A stretch of 64,000 nt of DNA from DATFDN01 sp963762525 (lineage in GTDB: Bacteria > Pseudomonadota > Alphaproteobacteria > Acetobacterales > Acetobacteraceae): assembly GCA_963762525.1 (NCBI GenBank), contig CAVXKT010000001.1, positions 186,001 through 250,000 on the forward strand, read 5' to 3'. Shown piece by piece: positions 26,999 through 35,646 of this stretch. A program made the position numbers and the translations under genes. Numbering within the stretch: position 1 is the first letter of the stretch; every line of letters begins with the position of its first letter. Under the pieces are notes generated by a model that saw nothing but the letters and a program-made list of their open reading frames with translations, ran no database searches and had not been told where the DNA came from.

Positions 26999-29261
26999 AG
27001 CGGATCCGGGTGCCGCGCCGGGCAGCCACGCCTTTGCCGACGCTATCCTGGCGATCCAGGCGGCCACTTCGGAACTGCTCAACCGCGACGAGCGGGCGAA
27101 AGAAGTCTGCGAAGCCATCTCCGAGAAGTACGAATACGATTTCGTGAGCATCCAGGCGGCGGAACTCAGTCAGCAAATCGTGCAGACGATCTATGCGATA
27201 TACGCGCCATGGATGACAGGCGACTGGTACACCGTCGCCAGCCACTCGTTGGAAGTCCCGGACGAATTCCGTGACATCCAGGTGCACGTCACCGCCAGTT
27301 GGCCACCCGTGATCGAGGTCGTGGAAGAGTGGCACGACCGGTTCGACCGGTTCATCTATGAGAGATACGGGCACAAAAATTATGTCCGCGCCTTCGTCCC
27401 GTTGATCATCACCCGTGATGAGCAGGGTGGCCTCGTCCAGGCCGGCGCCGACGGCTTTCATCTCGAGGAGACCGCTAACGGGCTCAATCGCATTCTTCGC
27501 CTCACGCCGAAGGACCGTTCGCGAACCTACGAGGTCCTCGGTACCATTGAGGTGGGCTACGACAATGCCCGACGAGCCGCGCCGATGCGCATCAGCCGCC
27601 GGGATACGGACATGCTGTTCGAGGATTCGTTCGAGCATGCATACCGGCTGTTCGGTTCGACCCTGTGGAACGTGCTTCAGGTCATTGCCGACCGTGCCAG
27701 GCAGATCGCCGGATCCGCTTATGCCGGCATCGCCATTCCGGAAGGCGTTCACTTTCCCTACCGTGTCTGGTCGGGGATCGGGCCGCAGGATTTCGCCCGA
27801 CTACCGCGCACCGTCAAGTTCACGGTTCCGATCGCATCGGATCACCGGTTGACCACTGCCTCGCCCGCCCACCCGCAAGGCGACGCGATGGGGGTCATGC
27901 TCCTGGGATTCCGTGACCGACGAGAACTGTCCCGCGATCAACAACGCGACCTCCATGAATTCACCCTGCACGCCGTGAATGCGCTGCGGCACGCCACTTA
28001 TTACGTCCACTCCGCTCATTTGGCACGGCAGCTCGGCAATCTCCATGATATCGCCCGCCATTTGGCGCATGAGCCCGAGCACCAGGATCTGCTGGCGACG
28101 ATCGGCGGACACGCGATGAATGTGCTGGCCGCCGATCTGGTCGCCATATTCCGCTATGACGGGACTGAATTCCGCGGCGGCCATGCCGTAACCGGCATGC
28201 ACTCCACCGAGCCGTTCGCGGGCGACCGCCCATCGGGGGAGATCATCGCTCGCCTCCGAAGGGCCCGGCGGGTGCTGTATGTGAGTTCCGTCGCCGAGTT
28301 GGAGCAGCTCTACGGTGAAGACTTCGTCCGCACGGAGAAGATCGAGGCGGCGGCCATCGCGCTGCTCCAGGTCGCCCGAGACGAGGTCGTGGGCGTCATG
28401 TTCGTCAACTTCCGGCGCCGCCGGAATTTCCCCCTCGATGACGAAGGCAGGACGAGCGACGAGGAGAAGTCCATCGAAACGGTGGCTTCCACCGCCGCCA
28501 TCGCGATCCGAACAAGACAGCTTCTCAATCAACGGGAGGAGGACGTCGACAAGCTCGTTCATGATCTGAACGGCCTGCTTCGTGGTGTGGCGAACTCGGC
28601 GAAAAGTCTCAAAGAGCGCGTCGACGTGATGGCGGATAAGTCGGACGTCCTGAGAACGGTTTTGAGCGCCATCCAGCGAGTACTCAGAACCGATCCCGCA
28701 CAGATCGTCAGGGAGGAGCCGACCGAGGTGGACCTGCGCCTCGTGATAAATGGAATTTGGAAGGTCATCGCCGAGAACTATCCCTGGCGCGGCGTGGAGC
28801 TGTCGATCCGGTCGGTTCCGGGCACGATCCGCTCCTGTCGAGATGTCATGGTTTACGTGATCTATGCGCTGCTGGAGAACGCCGCGAAATACGCGGACGA
28901 ACGATCGACGGTGGAGCTGGCCTGTTCATGGCCCGGCAACGAAAGGATGCGCCTCCGCGTCACCAGCACCGGTTTGCCGATCCGTCCGCACGAGAAGGAC
29001 CGAATTTACGGCAAATTCTATCGCGGCGAGGAGGCCCGCAAGGCGGGGAAAAGCAAGGGCGTGGGGCTGGGCCTTTTTGTGGCGAACGAGCTCATGCGGA
29101 TGCATGACGGTTCGCTGGGTCTGGCCAAGGCGGATGGCCGCAAATCCACCTTCGAGATGGTCATACCAGCATTGAAGGCCCGCGGTTCTTCGGCGAACCG
29201 CCGGCAAAGCGCCATCGGGAGCAGCCATCATGGGCAAGCCCTACATTCTGCTCGTCGATGA
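26982..29261 (+). CDS. Multi-GAF sensor histidine kinase
   Basis: A cytoplasmic sensor of 759 residues with no membrane segment. Three GAF-like regions precede the kinase: about 20-200 (VSIQAAELSQQIVQTIYAIY), 225-340 (AYAGIAIPEGVHFPYRVW) and 365-512 (ADLVAIFRYDG, then VGVMFVNFRRRRNFPLDDEG). The kinase core has the H-box LVHDLNGLLRG (His527), N-box LLENAAKYA (630-638) and G-box GVGLGLFVANELMR (693-706). The D residue of the G1 box is poorly conserved (RVTSTGLPIR), so ATP binding should be tested. It starts inside glk and its last 32 bp overlap the receiver gene. Sensing ligand unknown. Confidence 0.87.
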   Translation: MSIARKADPGAAPGSHAFADAILAIQAATSELLNRDERAKEVCEAISEKYEYDFVSIQAAELSQQIVQTIYAIYAPWMTGDWYTVASHSLEVPDEFRDIQVHVTASWPPVIEVVEEWHDRFDRFIYERYGHKNYVRAFVPLIITRDEQGGLVQAGADGFHLEETANGLNRILRLTPKDRSRTYEVLGTIEVGYDNARRAAPMRISRRDTDMLFEDSFEHAYRLFGSTLWNVLQVIADRARQIAGSAYAGIAIPEGVHFPYRVWSGIGPQDFARLPRTVKFTVPIASDHRLTTASPAHPQGDAMGVMLLGFRDRRELSRDQQRDLHEFTLHAVNALRHATYYVHSAHLARQLGNLHDIARHLAHEPEHQDLLATIGGHAMNVLAADLVAIFRYDGTEFRGGHAVTGMHSTEPFAGDRPSGEIIARLRRARRVLYVSSVAELEQLYGEDFVRTEKIEAAAIALLQVARDEVVGVMFVNFRRRRNFPLDDEGRTSDEEKSIETVASTAAIAIRTRQLLNQREEDVDKLVHDLNGLLRGVANSAKSLKERVDVMADKSDVLRTVLSAIQRVLRTDPAQIVREEPTEVDLRLVINGIWKVIAENYPWRGVELSIRSVPGTIRSCRDVMVYVIYALLENAAKYADERSTVELACSWPGNERMRLRVTSTGLPIRPHEKDRIYGKFYRGEEARKAGKSKGVGLGLFVANELMRMHDGSLGLAKADGRKSTFEMVIPALKARGSSANRRQSAIGSSHHGQALHSARR

Positions 29262-30119
29262 TTTCCCGCATCTGGAGCTGCGACGGGAGCTGATGGTTCG
29301 CGGCGATTTTCAGGTTCTCTATGCCCGCAATGTCGAGACCGCGCTGGACTTCGCGCGAACCATCCCCGACATCAGGTTCGGCGTGCTGGACGTGGTGCTG
29401 CCTGACTATGCCCCGTACCGATGAGCACGAGACCCATAATTCCACGTTGGCCGGCGTGCGACTGCACCAGGATCTGCAGGAATCGCTGCCGCGCGCGAAA
29501 TTTCTGTTTAAGACCGACTCCAGTTCTCGGGAGCGAATCGTCCAACTGGTCAGCGGCAGACCATCCGTGTTCTCTCCGTTCGTAGTTAGCGGGGACGTTC
29601 CTGTCGATACTGTTGTCAGCCGGGCGAACGACGCCTATCGGGACGGTGAGTTCCATCCTTATGTTCTGATCGTGCATGGGCACGACCACGAGGCGGTGAA
29701 GGAGCTTAGGGACTTGCTGAAGCAACGCTTCGGGCTCGATGACGTGCACATCCTGCGCGAGCTCGCCGGTCGCGGGCAGACGACGATCGAGAAGTTCGAG
29801 TACCTACGCGCGGCGGGCGGATATCGTGTTCGCGCTGATGACCGGCGACGATCCGGGCAACGGCGAACAGAGGCGCGCGCGGCAGAACGTGATTTTCGAG
29901 ATTGGTTTCTTCTGCGCGGCTTTTCAGCGGACATCCGGACGGCTGATCCTGTTGGACCGGCGCGACATCGAAATCCCCTCCGACATGAAGGCGATCGGAA
30001 CCGTCAACATCAGCGGCGGGCTTGCAAGCAAGACCGCGCTGCGAGACCTCAAGCGCGAACTCGCCCTACTCGGGATCAAGCCGCTGCGGTCCGCTCCCCG
30101 GAAGGAGCCCGCGACATGA
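29230..30119 (+). pseudogene. Receiver domain fused to a TIR-like (Cap12/Pycsar-type) domain, frame broken twice
   Basis: Joined across two frame breaks this is a ~296-residue protein. Residues 1-~110 are a receiver: ILLVDDFPHLELRRELM (acidic pair Asp10-11), FGVLDVVLPD (phospho-Asp54) and, in the second frame, RAKFLFKTDSSS (conserved Lys). Then comes a TIR-like domain of the PF10137 type used by Cap12 and Pycsar effectors: YVLIVHGHDHEAVKELRDLL, GQTTIEKFEYL, IVFALMTGDDPG, RARQNVIFEIGFFCAAF and IEIPSDMKAIG. Frame switches are near 29412 (extra C in CCCC) and 29807 (extra C). The start follows GGGAGC by 9 bases and overlaps the kinase. It may be a sequence error rather than a dead gene. Confidence 0.8.
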
Positions 30120-31015
30120 TCGACAACGCCTGGGACGAATACCGGGCCTGGGCCGGGCGTGCGCGCGCGTTGCAGGCGTCGTCGCGGCTCTGGAACCTGA
30201 CCGCACTGGTGTGCGCGGCGGTGGCGGCCGTGCTCGGCACCGCCGCGGGACAGGTCGGCGGCAGTGCTGCAACCGTTCTCGCGGCACTGGCGGCGGTCGC
30301 CGCGGCCGTGACGCCGGTGCTCGGCCGCGACATTCTCTCGGTCGGACGCGAGGCCGGCTGGATCCGGGCGCGCGCCACCGCCGAGGCGATCAAGTCGGAG
30401 TGCTTCCTGTTCGCCGCCGGAGCCGGAGCTTATGCCGACCCGGCGGCGCGGGCGCGGTTCGCGACGCGCCGCGACGAATTATCCGCCCCGGCCCGCAGGG
30501 CCAATCTTCAGCCGCTGCCCCTTCCGGCCCAGCGGGTTGCCGATCCGCGTCAGCCGCCGGTGCCGCTCGATCCGGCTTGGTATCTCACGCACCGGCTGGG
30601 CGAGCAGATGGAATTCTACCGCGAGGGACAGGCGAGGCACGCCCGCGCGGCGCAGTTGCTCCGCACCGTCAGCCTTGTTCTCGCACTGGCCGGCGTGATT
30701 TTGGGCGCGCTCGGCTCGTCTCTCGGCAAGGCCTTTCTTGGGCCATGGGTGGCGGTGGTGACGACCTTCGGCTCGCTGCTCGTCGCCTATGGGCTGATGG
30801 ACCGGCGCGAGTACCTCGCCGCGTCCTACAGCGCCATGCAGGTGGCGCTCGGGCGCATCGGCGAACGGTTCAACCAGGGCGGGCTCGACGGCGCATGGCT
30901 GGTCGGGGAGACCGAGCAGCTGCTGGTGGGCGAGCACGCGGCCTGGGCGGAGCGGTTGACCAGGACGATTCCGCGGCCCCCACCGATGGAGGAGGCCCCG
31001 GCATTGCCTTTATAG
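30116..31015 (+). CDS. SLATT / DUF4231-type two-unit membrane protein
   Basis: A 299-residue protein with two similar units, each having a conserved aromatic/basic start, a hydrophobic pair of helices and WIRARATAEAIKSECF-like helix. Hydrophobic segments are about residues 25-45, 50-70, 190-210 and 215-235. The pattern YRAWAGRARALQASSRLWN, WIRARATAEAIKSE and LGEQMEFYREGQARHA is that of DUF4231/SLATT proteins, predicted membrane effectors next to nucleotide-signalling systems. Its ATG overlaps the TIR stop codon (ATGA), with GGAGCCCGCGAC in front, so it is translated with the TIR protein. Function unproven. Confidence 0.85.
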   Translation: MIDNAWDEYRAWAGRARALQASSRLWNLTALVCAAVAAVLGTAAGQVGGSAATVLAALAAVAAAVTPVLGRDILSVGREAGWIRARATAEAIKSECFLFAAGAGAYADPAARARFATRRDELSAPARRANLQPLPLPAQRVADPRQPPVPLDPAWYLTHRLGEQMEFYREGQARHARAAQLLRTVSLVLALAGVILGALGSSLGKAFLGPWVAVVTTFGSLLVAYGLMDRREYLAASYSAMQVALGRIGERFNQGGLDGAWLVGETEQLLVGEHAAWAERLTRTIPRPPPMEEAPALPL

Positions 31016-31070
31016 GCCGCTGTCCCGACAATCCTTCGGATCACGAAGGGTGGGAGTTGGCCCCGGCGGC

Positions 31071-32603
31071 ATGATCCCGACCGGCAATCTTGCAGTTCTG
31101 CTGTTGCAGACGGGGCGGCGCCTGCCCGACCACGCGGCGGTGATTCGCGGCGATCACGTGCTCACCTGGGAACGCTTGGCCGATCGGGTCCGCGCTGCCG
31201 CCGGCGGGCTCGCGGCGCGCGGCATCGGCGCCGGCGATCGCATCCTGGTCCATGCGCGCAACTCGCCGGCGTTGCTGGAGACGATGTGGGCGGCGTGGAT
31301 GGCGGGCGCGGTGTGGGTGCCGACGAATTTCCGGCTGGCGCCCGCCGAGGTGGCCTATCTCGCCACCGCCTCGGGGGCGGCGGCCCACATCTTCGATCCG
31401 GCGTTTCCGGAGCACGCCGCGGCGGCGCGCGCGGCGAACCCGGCGCTGCGCGTCGAGATCACGTTGGGGGAGGAATGGGAGGCGCTGGCGAACTCGGGCG
31501 TGCGGATGGATCTGCCCGCCGAGTGCGGGCGCGACCATCCGGCCTGGTTCTTCTATACCTCCGGCACGACCGGCCGACCGAAGGCCGCCGTGCTCACGCA
31601 CGGGCAGATGCAGTTCGTCGTCACCAACCATCTCGCCGATCTGATCCCCGGAACAACCGAGCGCGACGTCTCGCTGGTGGTCGCGCCGCTCTCGCACGGC
31701 GCCGGGATCCACGCGCTGGTGAACGCACCGCGCGGGGCGACGAGCGTGCTGCTTGCGGGCGAGCGGTTGGACGTGGAGGAGGCATGGCGGCTGGTGGAGC
31801 GGCATCGCGTTTCGAACATGTTCACGGTGCCGACGATCCTCACCATGCTGACGCGCCACGATTCGGTGGACCGTTACGACCATTCCTCGCTGCGCTACGT
31901 CATCTATGCCGGGGCGCCGATGTATCGCGCCGATCAGCGACACGCCCTGGCGAAGCTCGGCAATGTGCTCGTGCAGTATTACGGCCTGGGCGAAGTCACC
32001 GGCAACATCACCGTGCTGCCGCCGGCGCTGCACAGTCTCGATGACGATGCGATGCCGGTCGGCAGTTGCGGTTATCCGCGCACCGGCATGGAGGTGGCGA
32101 TCCTCGCCGACGGGCGGCGGCTCGGCGACGGCGAGACCGGGGAGATTTGCGTGCGCGGCCCGGCCGTCTTCGCGGGTTATTTCGATAATGCCGAGGCGAC
32201 CGCGAGGGCGTTCGCCGACGGCTGGTTCCACACCGGCGACCTCGGGCATATCGACCCGCGAGGCTTGGTGTTCATCACCGGCCGCGCCTCCGACATGTAC
32301 ATCTCCGGCGGCTCCAACGTCTATCCACGCGAGATCGAGGAAGTCCTGCTCACGCATCCGGCGGTGGACGAGGCTTGCGTGGTCGGGCTCCCGCATCCGA
32401 AATGGGGCGAGAGCGGGGTCGCGGTGCTGGTCACGAACGCCGAGGTGAGCGAGGCGGAGCTGCTCGGGCATTTGGACGGGCGGCTCGCACGCTACAAATG
32501 GCCGGCGCGGTTCGTCGTCTGGCCGGAGCTGCCCGTATCGGGCTATGGCAAGGTGGCGAAGCGGGAAGTGAAGCGACGGCTGGAGGAGGAGGGAAATGTC
32601 TGA
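31071..32603 (+). CDS. Acyl-CoA synthetase (AMP-binding)
   Basis: Activates a carboxylic acid to its CoA thioester. A 510-residue ANL-family enzyme: FFYTSGTTGRPKAAVLTHG (P-loop A3), YYGLGEVTGN (A5), GWFHTGDLGHID (A7) and RASDMYISGGSNVYPREIE (A8), with the C-terminal Lys in VSGYGKVAKREV (A10). The acid cannot be told from the sequence, although the neighbours (DOPA dioxygenase-like, hydroxyacid dehydrogenase) hint at an aromatic or hydroxy acid. It lies 55 bp after the SLATT gene and overlaps the next gene by 8 bp. Confidence 0.94.
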   Translation: MIPTGNLAVLLLQTGRRLPDHAAVIRGDHVLTWERLADRVRAAAGGLAARGIGAGDRILVHARNSPALLETMWAAWMAGAVWVPTNFRLAPAEVAYLATASGAAAHIFDPAFPEHAAAARAANPALRVEITLGEEWEALANSGVRMDLPAECGRDHPAWFFYTSGTTGRPKAAVLTHGQMQFVVTNHLADLIPGTTERDVSLVVAPLSHGAGIHALVNAPRGATSVLLAGERLDVEEAWRLVERHRVSNMFTVPTILTMLTRHDSVDRYDHSSLRYVIYAGAPMYRADQRHALAKLGNVLVQYYGLGEVTGNITVLPPALHSLDDDAMPVGSCGYPRTGMEVAILADGRRLGDGETGEICVRGPAVFAGYFDNAEATARAFADGWFHTGDLGHIDPRGLVFITGRASDMYISGGSNVYPREIEEVLLTHPAVDEACVVGLPHPKWGESGVAVLVTNAEVSEAELLGHLDGRLARYKWPARFVVWPELPVSGYGKVAKREVKRRLEEEGNV

Positions 32604-32955
32604 GCCCAAGGATGCCGCCGCAATCCGCGACTGGCATGCGCATATCTACTACGACCCCGAACGCACCAAGGACGCGGCGAGCCGCGTGCGCGGCTGGATC
32701 GAAGCACGTTTCGCCGTTCGGATGGGGCGGATGCACGACGTTCCGGTGGGGCCGCATCCGGGAGCGATGTTTCAGATCGCCTTTCCGCCCGAGCTGTTCG
32801 CCGCCGTCGCGCCCTGGCTCGCGCTGAACCGCGAGAATTTGGACGTGCTGATCCATCCGGAGACCGGCCGGCCGCGCGAGGATCACCTGATCCATGCGCT
32901 GTGGCTTGGCAGCAAGCTGAAGCTGAACGCGGATATCTTGCCGGAGCGCGACTGA
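32596..32955 (+). CDS. DOPA 4,5-dioxygenase-family protein
   Basis: A 119-residue member of the DOPA dioxygenase family (PF08883), extradiol-type with a small ferredoxin-like fold. The motif DWHAHIYYDPER has the two metal-ligand histidines and VGPHPGAMFQIAF a third; IHPETGRPREDHLIHALWLG follows. Bacterial members are of unproven substrate. It overlaps the acyl-CoA synthetase by 8 bp and its stop overlaps the next start codon (TGATG), so the three genes form an operon. Confidence 0.9.
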   Translation: MSEPKDAAAIRDWHAHIYYDPERTKDAASRVRGWIEARFAVRMGRMHDVPVGPHPGAMFQIAFPPELFAAVAPWLALNRENLDVLIHPETGRPREDHLIHALWLGSKLKLNADILPERD

Positions 32956-34127
32956 TGTCCGCACTCGACCGCTGCTACAACGTTGGAGACTTGCGCCTGG
33001 CCGCCAAGCGCCGGCTGCCGCGCGGCGTGTTCGAGTTCGTCGATCGCGGCACCGAGGATGAGGTGGCGCTGCGCAACAATCGCGCCGCGTTTGAGCGCAT
33101 CAAGCTGCGCCATCGCGCGCTGATCGACGTCTCCGGCCGTTCCATGGCGACGACGCTGTTCGGCAAGCCATCGGCGATGCCGCTCGTGATCGCGCCGACC
33201 GGCGCGGCCGGCCTCTGCTGGCATGAGGGCGAGTTGGAGCTGGCGAAGGCCGCCGCGGCCGCCCGCATTCCGTTCACCTTGGCGACCGGCGCGATGACGG
33301 CGATGGAGAAGATCGCGACGGAGGCCGGCGGGCGGCTGTGGTTTCAGCTCTACGTATGGAAGCAGCGCGAGCTATCGTATCAGCTGATCGAGCGCGCGCA
33401 CCGCGCCGGCTTCGAGGCGCTGATAGTCACTACGGATACCATCGTCTCGCCGAACCGCGAATACAACCCGCGCAACGGCTTCCTGCTGCCGTTCCACCCG
33501 ACGCCCCGATTCGTGGCCGACATCGCCCGTCATCCGCGCTGGACCATGTCCGTGCTGATGAAGTATTTCACCAGCATCGGGATGCCGCGCAACGAGAACT
33601 ATCCCGATCCGTTCCGCCGCCCGGTAACCGGCGATCAGAGCCATAAGGAGGTGATGCGCCAGGACAGTTTGTGCTGGGACGACATCCGGATTTTCCGCGA
33701 CAAATGGCCGGGCATCTTGATGTTGAAGGGCATCAACCGGGCCGACGATGCGCTCCGCTGCATCGAATACGGGGTGGACGGCGTGATCGTCTCCAACCAC
33801 GGCGGGCGCAACATGGACAGCGCCGTTGCCGCCATCGACGTGCTGCCGGAGATCGCCGAAGCGGTGGGCGAGCGGGCGACGGTGCTCCTGGATTCCGGGG
33901 TTCGGCGCGGCTCGGACATCGTCAAGGCGCTGGCGCTCGGAGCCAAGGCGGTACTCACCGGGCGGGCAACGCTCTACGGCACCGCCGTCGCCGGCCAGGC
34001 CGGGGCGGCGCACGCCCTGGGCGTGCTGCGCAAGGAGCTGGACAACACCATGGCGTATACCGGCTGCCGCGGAGTGGAGGAGATCACGCCGGACATCTTT
34101 TTCGGCGCCCGCGAGGGGGCGAATTGA
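32955..34127 (+). CDS. FMN-dependent alpha-hydroxyacid dehydrogenase (L-lactate/mandelate type)
   Basis: A 390-residue TIM-barrel flavoenzyme of the LldD family. FMN-binding and catalytic motifs: MPLVIAPTGAAGL, LWFQLYVWKQREL (Tyr), LIVTTDTIVSPNRE, LMLKGINRADDALR (Lys), VSNHGGRNMDSAVA (catalytic His-Gly-Gly-Arg) and LLDSGVRRGSDIVKALALGA. It oxidises an L-2-hydroxy acid to a keto acid; substrate not determined. The ATG at 32955 overlaps the previous stop codon and starts the homology, downstream of an alternative in-frame codon at 32901. Confidence 0.93.
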   Translation: MSALDRCYNVGDLRLAAKRRLPRGVFEFVDRGTEDEVALRNNRAAFERIKLRHRALIDVSGRSMATTLFGKPSAMPLVIAPTGAAGLCWHEGELELAKAAAAARIPFTLATGAMTAMEKIATEAGGRLWFQLYVWKQRELSYQLIERAHRAGFEALIVTTDTIVSPNREYNPRNGFLLPFHPTPRFVADIARHPRWTMSVLMKYFTSIGMPRNENYPDPFRRPVTGDQSHKEVMRQDSLCWDDIRIFRDKWPGILMLKGINRADDALRCIEYGVDGVIVSNHGGRNMDSAVAAIDVLPEIAEAVGERATVLLDSGVRRGSDIVKALALGAKAVLTGRATLYGTAVAGQAGAAHALGVLRKELDNTMAYTGCRGVEEITPDIFFGAREGAN

Positions 34128-34153
34128 TTCCTACCCGGGGAGCTGGCCCCAGC

Positions 34154-34193
34154 CTGATTTCCCCCGGCGCTGATTTCCCCCGGCCTGATTTTG
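34154..34193. repeat. Short 16-bp-period direct repeat
   Basis: CTGATTTCCCCCGG occurs at 34154-34167 and again at 34170-34183, followed by a third partial CTGATTTT copy. It is in the 176-bp gap between the hydroxyacid dehydrogenase and speD. It has no coding frame and no obvious regulator site; probably a minor slippage repeat. Confidence 0.6.
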
Positions 34194-34303
34194 CTGCGGC
34201 GCAGAAAACCACTTGCGCCCCCGGCCCGGCTTCACCATGTTGCGCGCTCTTGGCCCAAGGGGGCGATCGCCCAACAGGCTGTCTGCTGGTAGGGAGGTGT
34301 GCC

Positions 34304-34753
34304 ATGGAGGCACTTCATCCACTGGGGATGGTCTCGGATTTCCCGAGCGAAGACCAGGATACGGCGCCGGTCTCGGTGCAGAAGGACTACTTCGTCGAGA
34401 AGGACGGGGTGAAGTTCGCCGGCACTCATCTGCTGGTCGATCTGTGGGGCGCGCGCCATCTGTGCGATCCCGAACACATCGACGGCGCCCTGCGCGAGGC
34501 GGCGCGAGCGGCCGGGGCGACGATCCTGCACAGCCACTTTCACCATTTCGGCCCGGATGGCGGCGTCTCCGGCGTGCTGGTGCTGGCGGAAAGCCACATC
34601 TCCATCCACACCTGGCCGGAGCGCGATTTCGCCGCGGTGGACATTTTCATGTGCGGCGCCTGCGACCCGTATCGCTCGCTGCCGATGCTCAAGCTGGCGT
34701 TCGAGCCCGAGCGGGTGCTGATGGGGGAGCAGCGGCGCGGCCTGATCGGCTGA
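34304..34753 (+). CDS. speD: S-adenosylmethionine decarboxylase proenzyme
   Basis: Makes decarboxylated SAM for spermidine. A 149-residue, prokaryotic-class (1B) SpeD that self-cleaves to a pyruvoyl enzyme: the cleavage serine is in LAESHISIHTWPERDF, with HSHFHHFG upstream and CDPYRSLPML downstream. The ATG at 34304 has a strong AGGGAGG 6 bases upstream. It is followed by speE with the stop and start codons overlapping. Confidence 0.96.
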   Translation: MEALHPLGMVSDFPSEDQDTAPVSVQKDYFVEKDGVKFAGTHLLVDLWGARHLCDPEHIDGALREAARAAGATILHSHFHHFGPDGGVSGVLVLAESHISIHTWPERDFAAVDIFMCGACDPYRSLPMLKLAFEPERVLMGEQRRGLIG

Positions 34754-35643
34754 TGGCCATCGACATCTGGGTGAACGAGACGCTCTATCCCGACTGGGGC
34801 CAGCGTTTCCGGCTCATCCGCGAGCTGGCGCGCGTGCGCAGCGACTTCCAGGACATCGCCATCGTCGAGACCGCATCGCATGGACGGGTGATGCTGCTCG
34901 ACGGCGTGGTGCAGATCACCGAGGCCGACGAGTTCGTCTACCAGGAAATGCTGGTGCATGTGCCGCTGCTGGCGCATGGCGCGGCCGAAAACGTGCTCAT
35001 TATCGGTGCCGGCGACGGCGGGGTGCTGCGGCGAGTGCTCGCGCATCGGGTTCGGCGCGCGGTGATGGTGGAGATCGACGGCGAGGTGATCCGGCTTTCC
35101 CGGCAGTTCCTGCCGAACATCGCCGGGAACGTTTGGGACGACCCGCGCGCCGAGATCATCGTCGGCGACGGGATCGACTACGTGGCCCGGGCCGCCGATG
35201 GCGCGTTTGATGCCGTCATCGTCGATTCCACCGACCCGATCGGGGTCGGCGAGGTGCTGTTCACCGACGATTTCTACCGCCACTGCGCGCGTATCCTGAC
35301 CGCGCGCGGGGTAGTGGTGAACCAGTGCGGCGTGCCGTTCATGCAGGCGGACGAGCTGCGCGAGACCAGCGCGCGGCGGGCGCGGTTCTTCCCGCATGTG
35401 ACGGCGTACGTCGCCGCGGTCCCCACCTATGTGGGCGGCTTCATGACCCTGGGCTGGGCGGCGAAGGACCCAGCGCTGGCGTCCGTGTCCGCCACCGATT
35501 TGCGACGGCGCGCTGAACTCGCGGGCATTCTCGGCACCACGCGGTATTGGACGCCGGAGATTCACGCGGCGAGCTTTCATCTGCCGCCCTATATCGCCGA
35601 GTGCTTGCACCCTCACCCGCCGCGCTCAGGCCGCGCCGGGTGA
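34753..35643 (+). CDS. speE: Spermidine synthase
   Basis: Aminopropyltransferase joining decarboxylated SAM and putrescine. A 296-residue Rossmann-fold enzyme with LLDGVVQITEADEFVYQEML, NVLIIGAGDGGVLRRVL (SAM loop), VDSTDPIGVGEVLFTDDFY (catalytic Asp) and QCGVPFMQADEL. Canonical GGGDGG is GAGDGG here. The start codon overlaps the speD stop (TGATG), so the pair is translated together. Confidence 0.96.
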   Translation: MAIDIWVNETLYPDWGQRFRLIRELARVRSDFQDIAIVETASHGRVMLLDGVVQITEADEFVYQEMLVHVPLLAHGAAENVLIIGAGDGGVLRRVLAHRVRRAVMVEIDGEVIRLSRQFLPNIAGNVWDDPRAEIIVGDGIDYVARAADGAFDAVIVDSTDPIGVGEVLFTDDFYRHCARILTARGVVVNQCGVPFMQADELRETSARRARFFPHVTAYVAAVPTYVGGFMTLGWAAKDPALASVSATDLRRRAELAGILGTTRYWTPEIHAASFHLPPYIAECLHPHPPRSGRAG

Positions 35644-35646
35644 GCG

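Noticed and set aside
31041..32609. 522-residue minus-strand frame opposite the acyl-CoA synthetase
   Set aside because: Same reason: the plus strand has all ANL-family motifs, the antisense peptide none.
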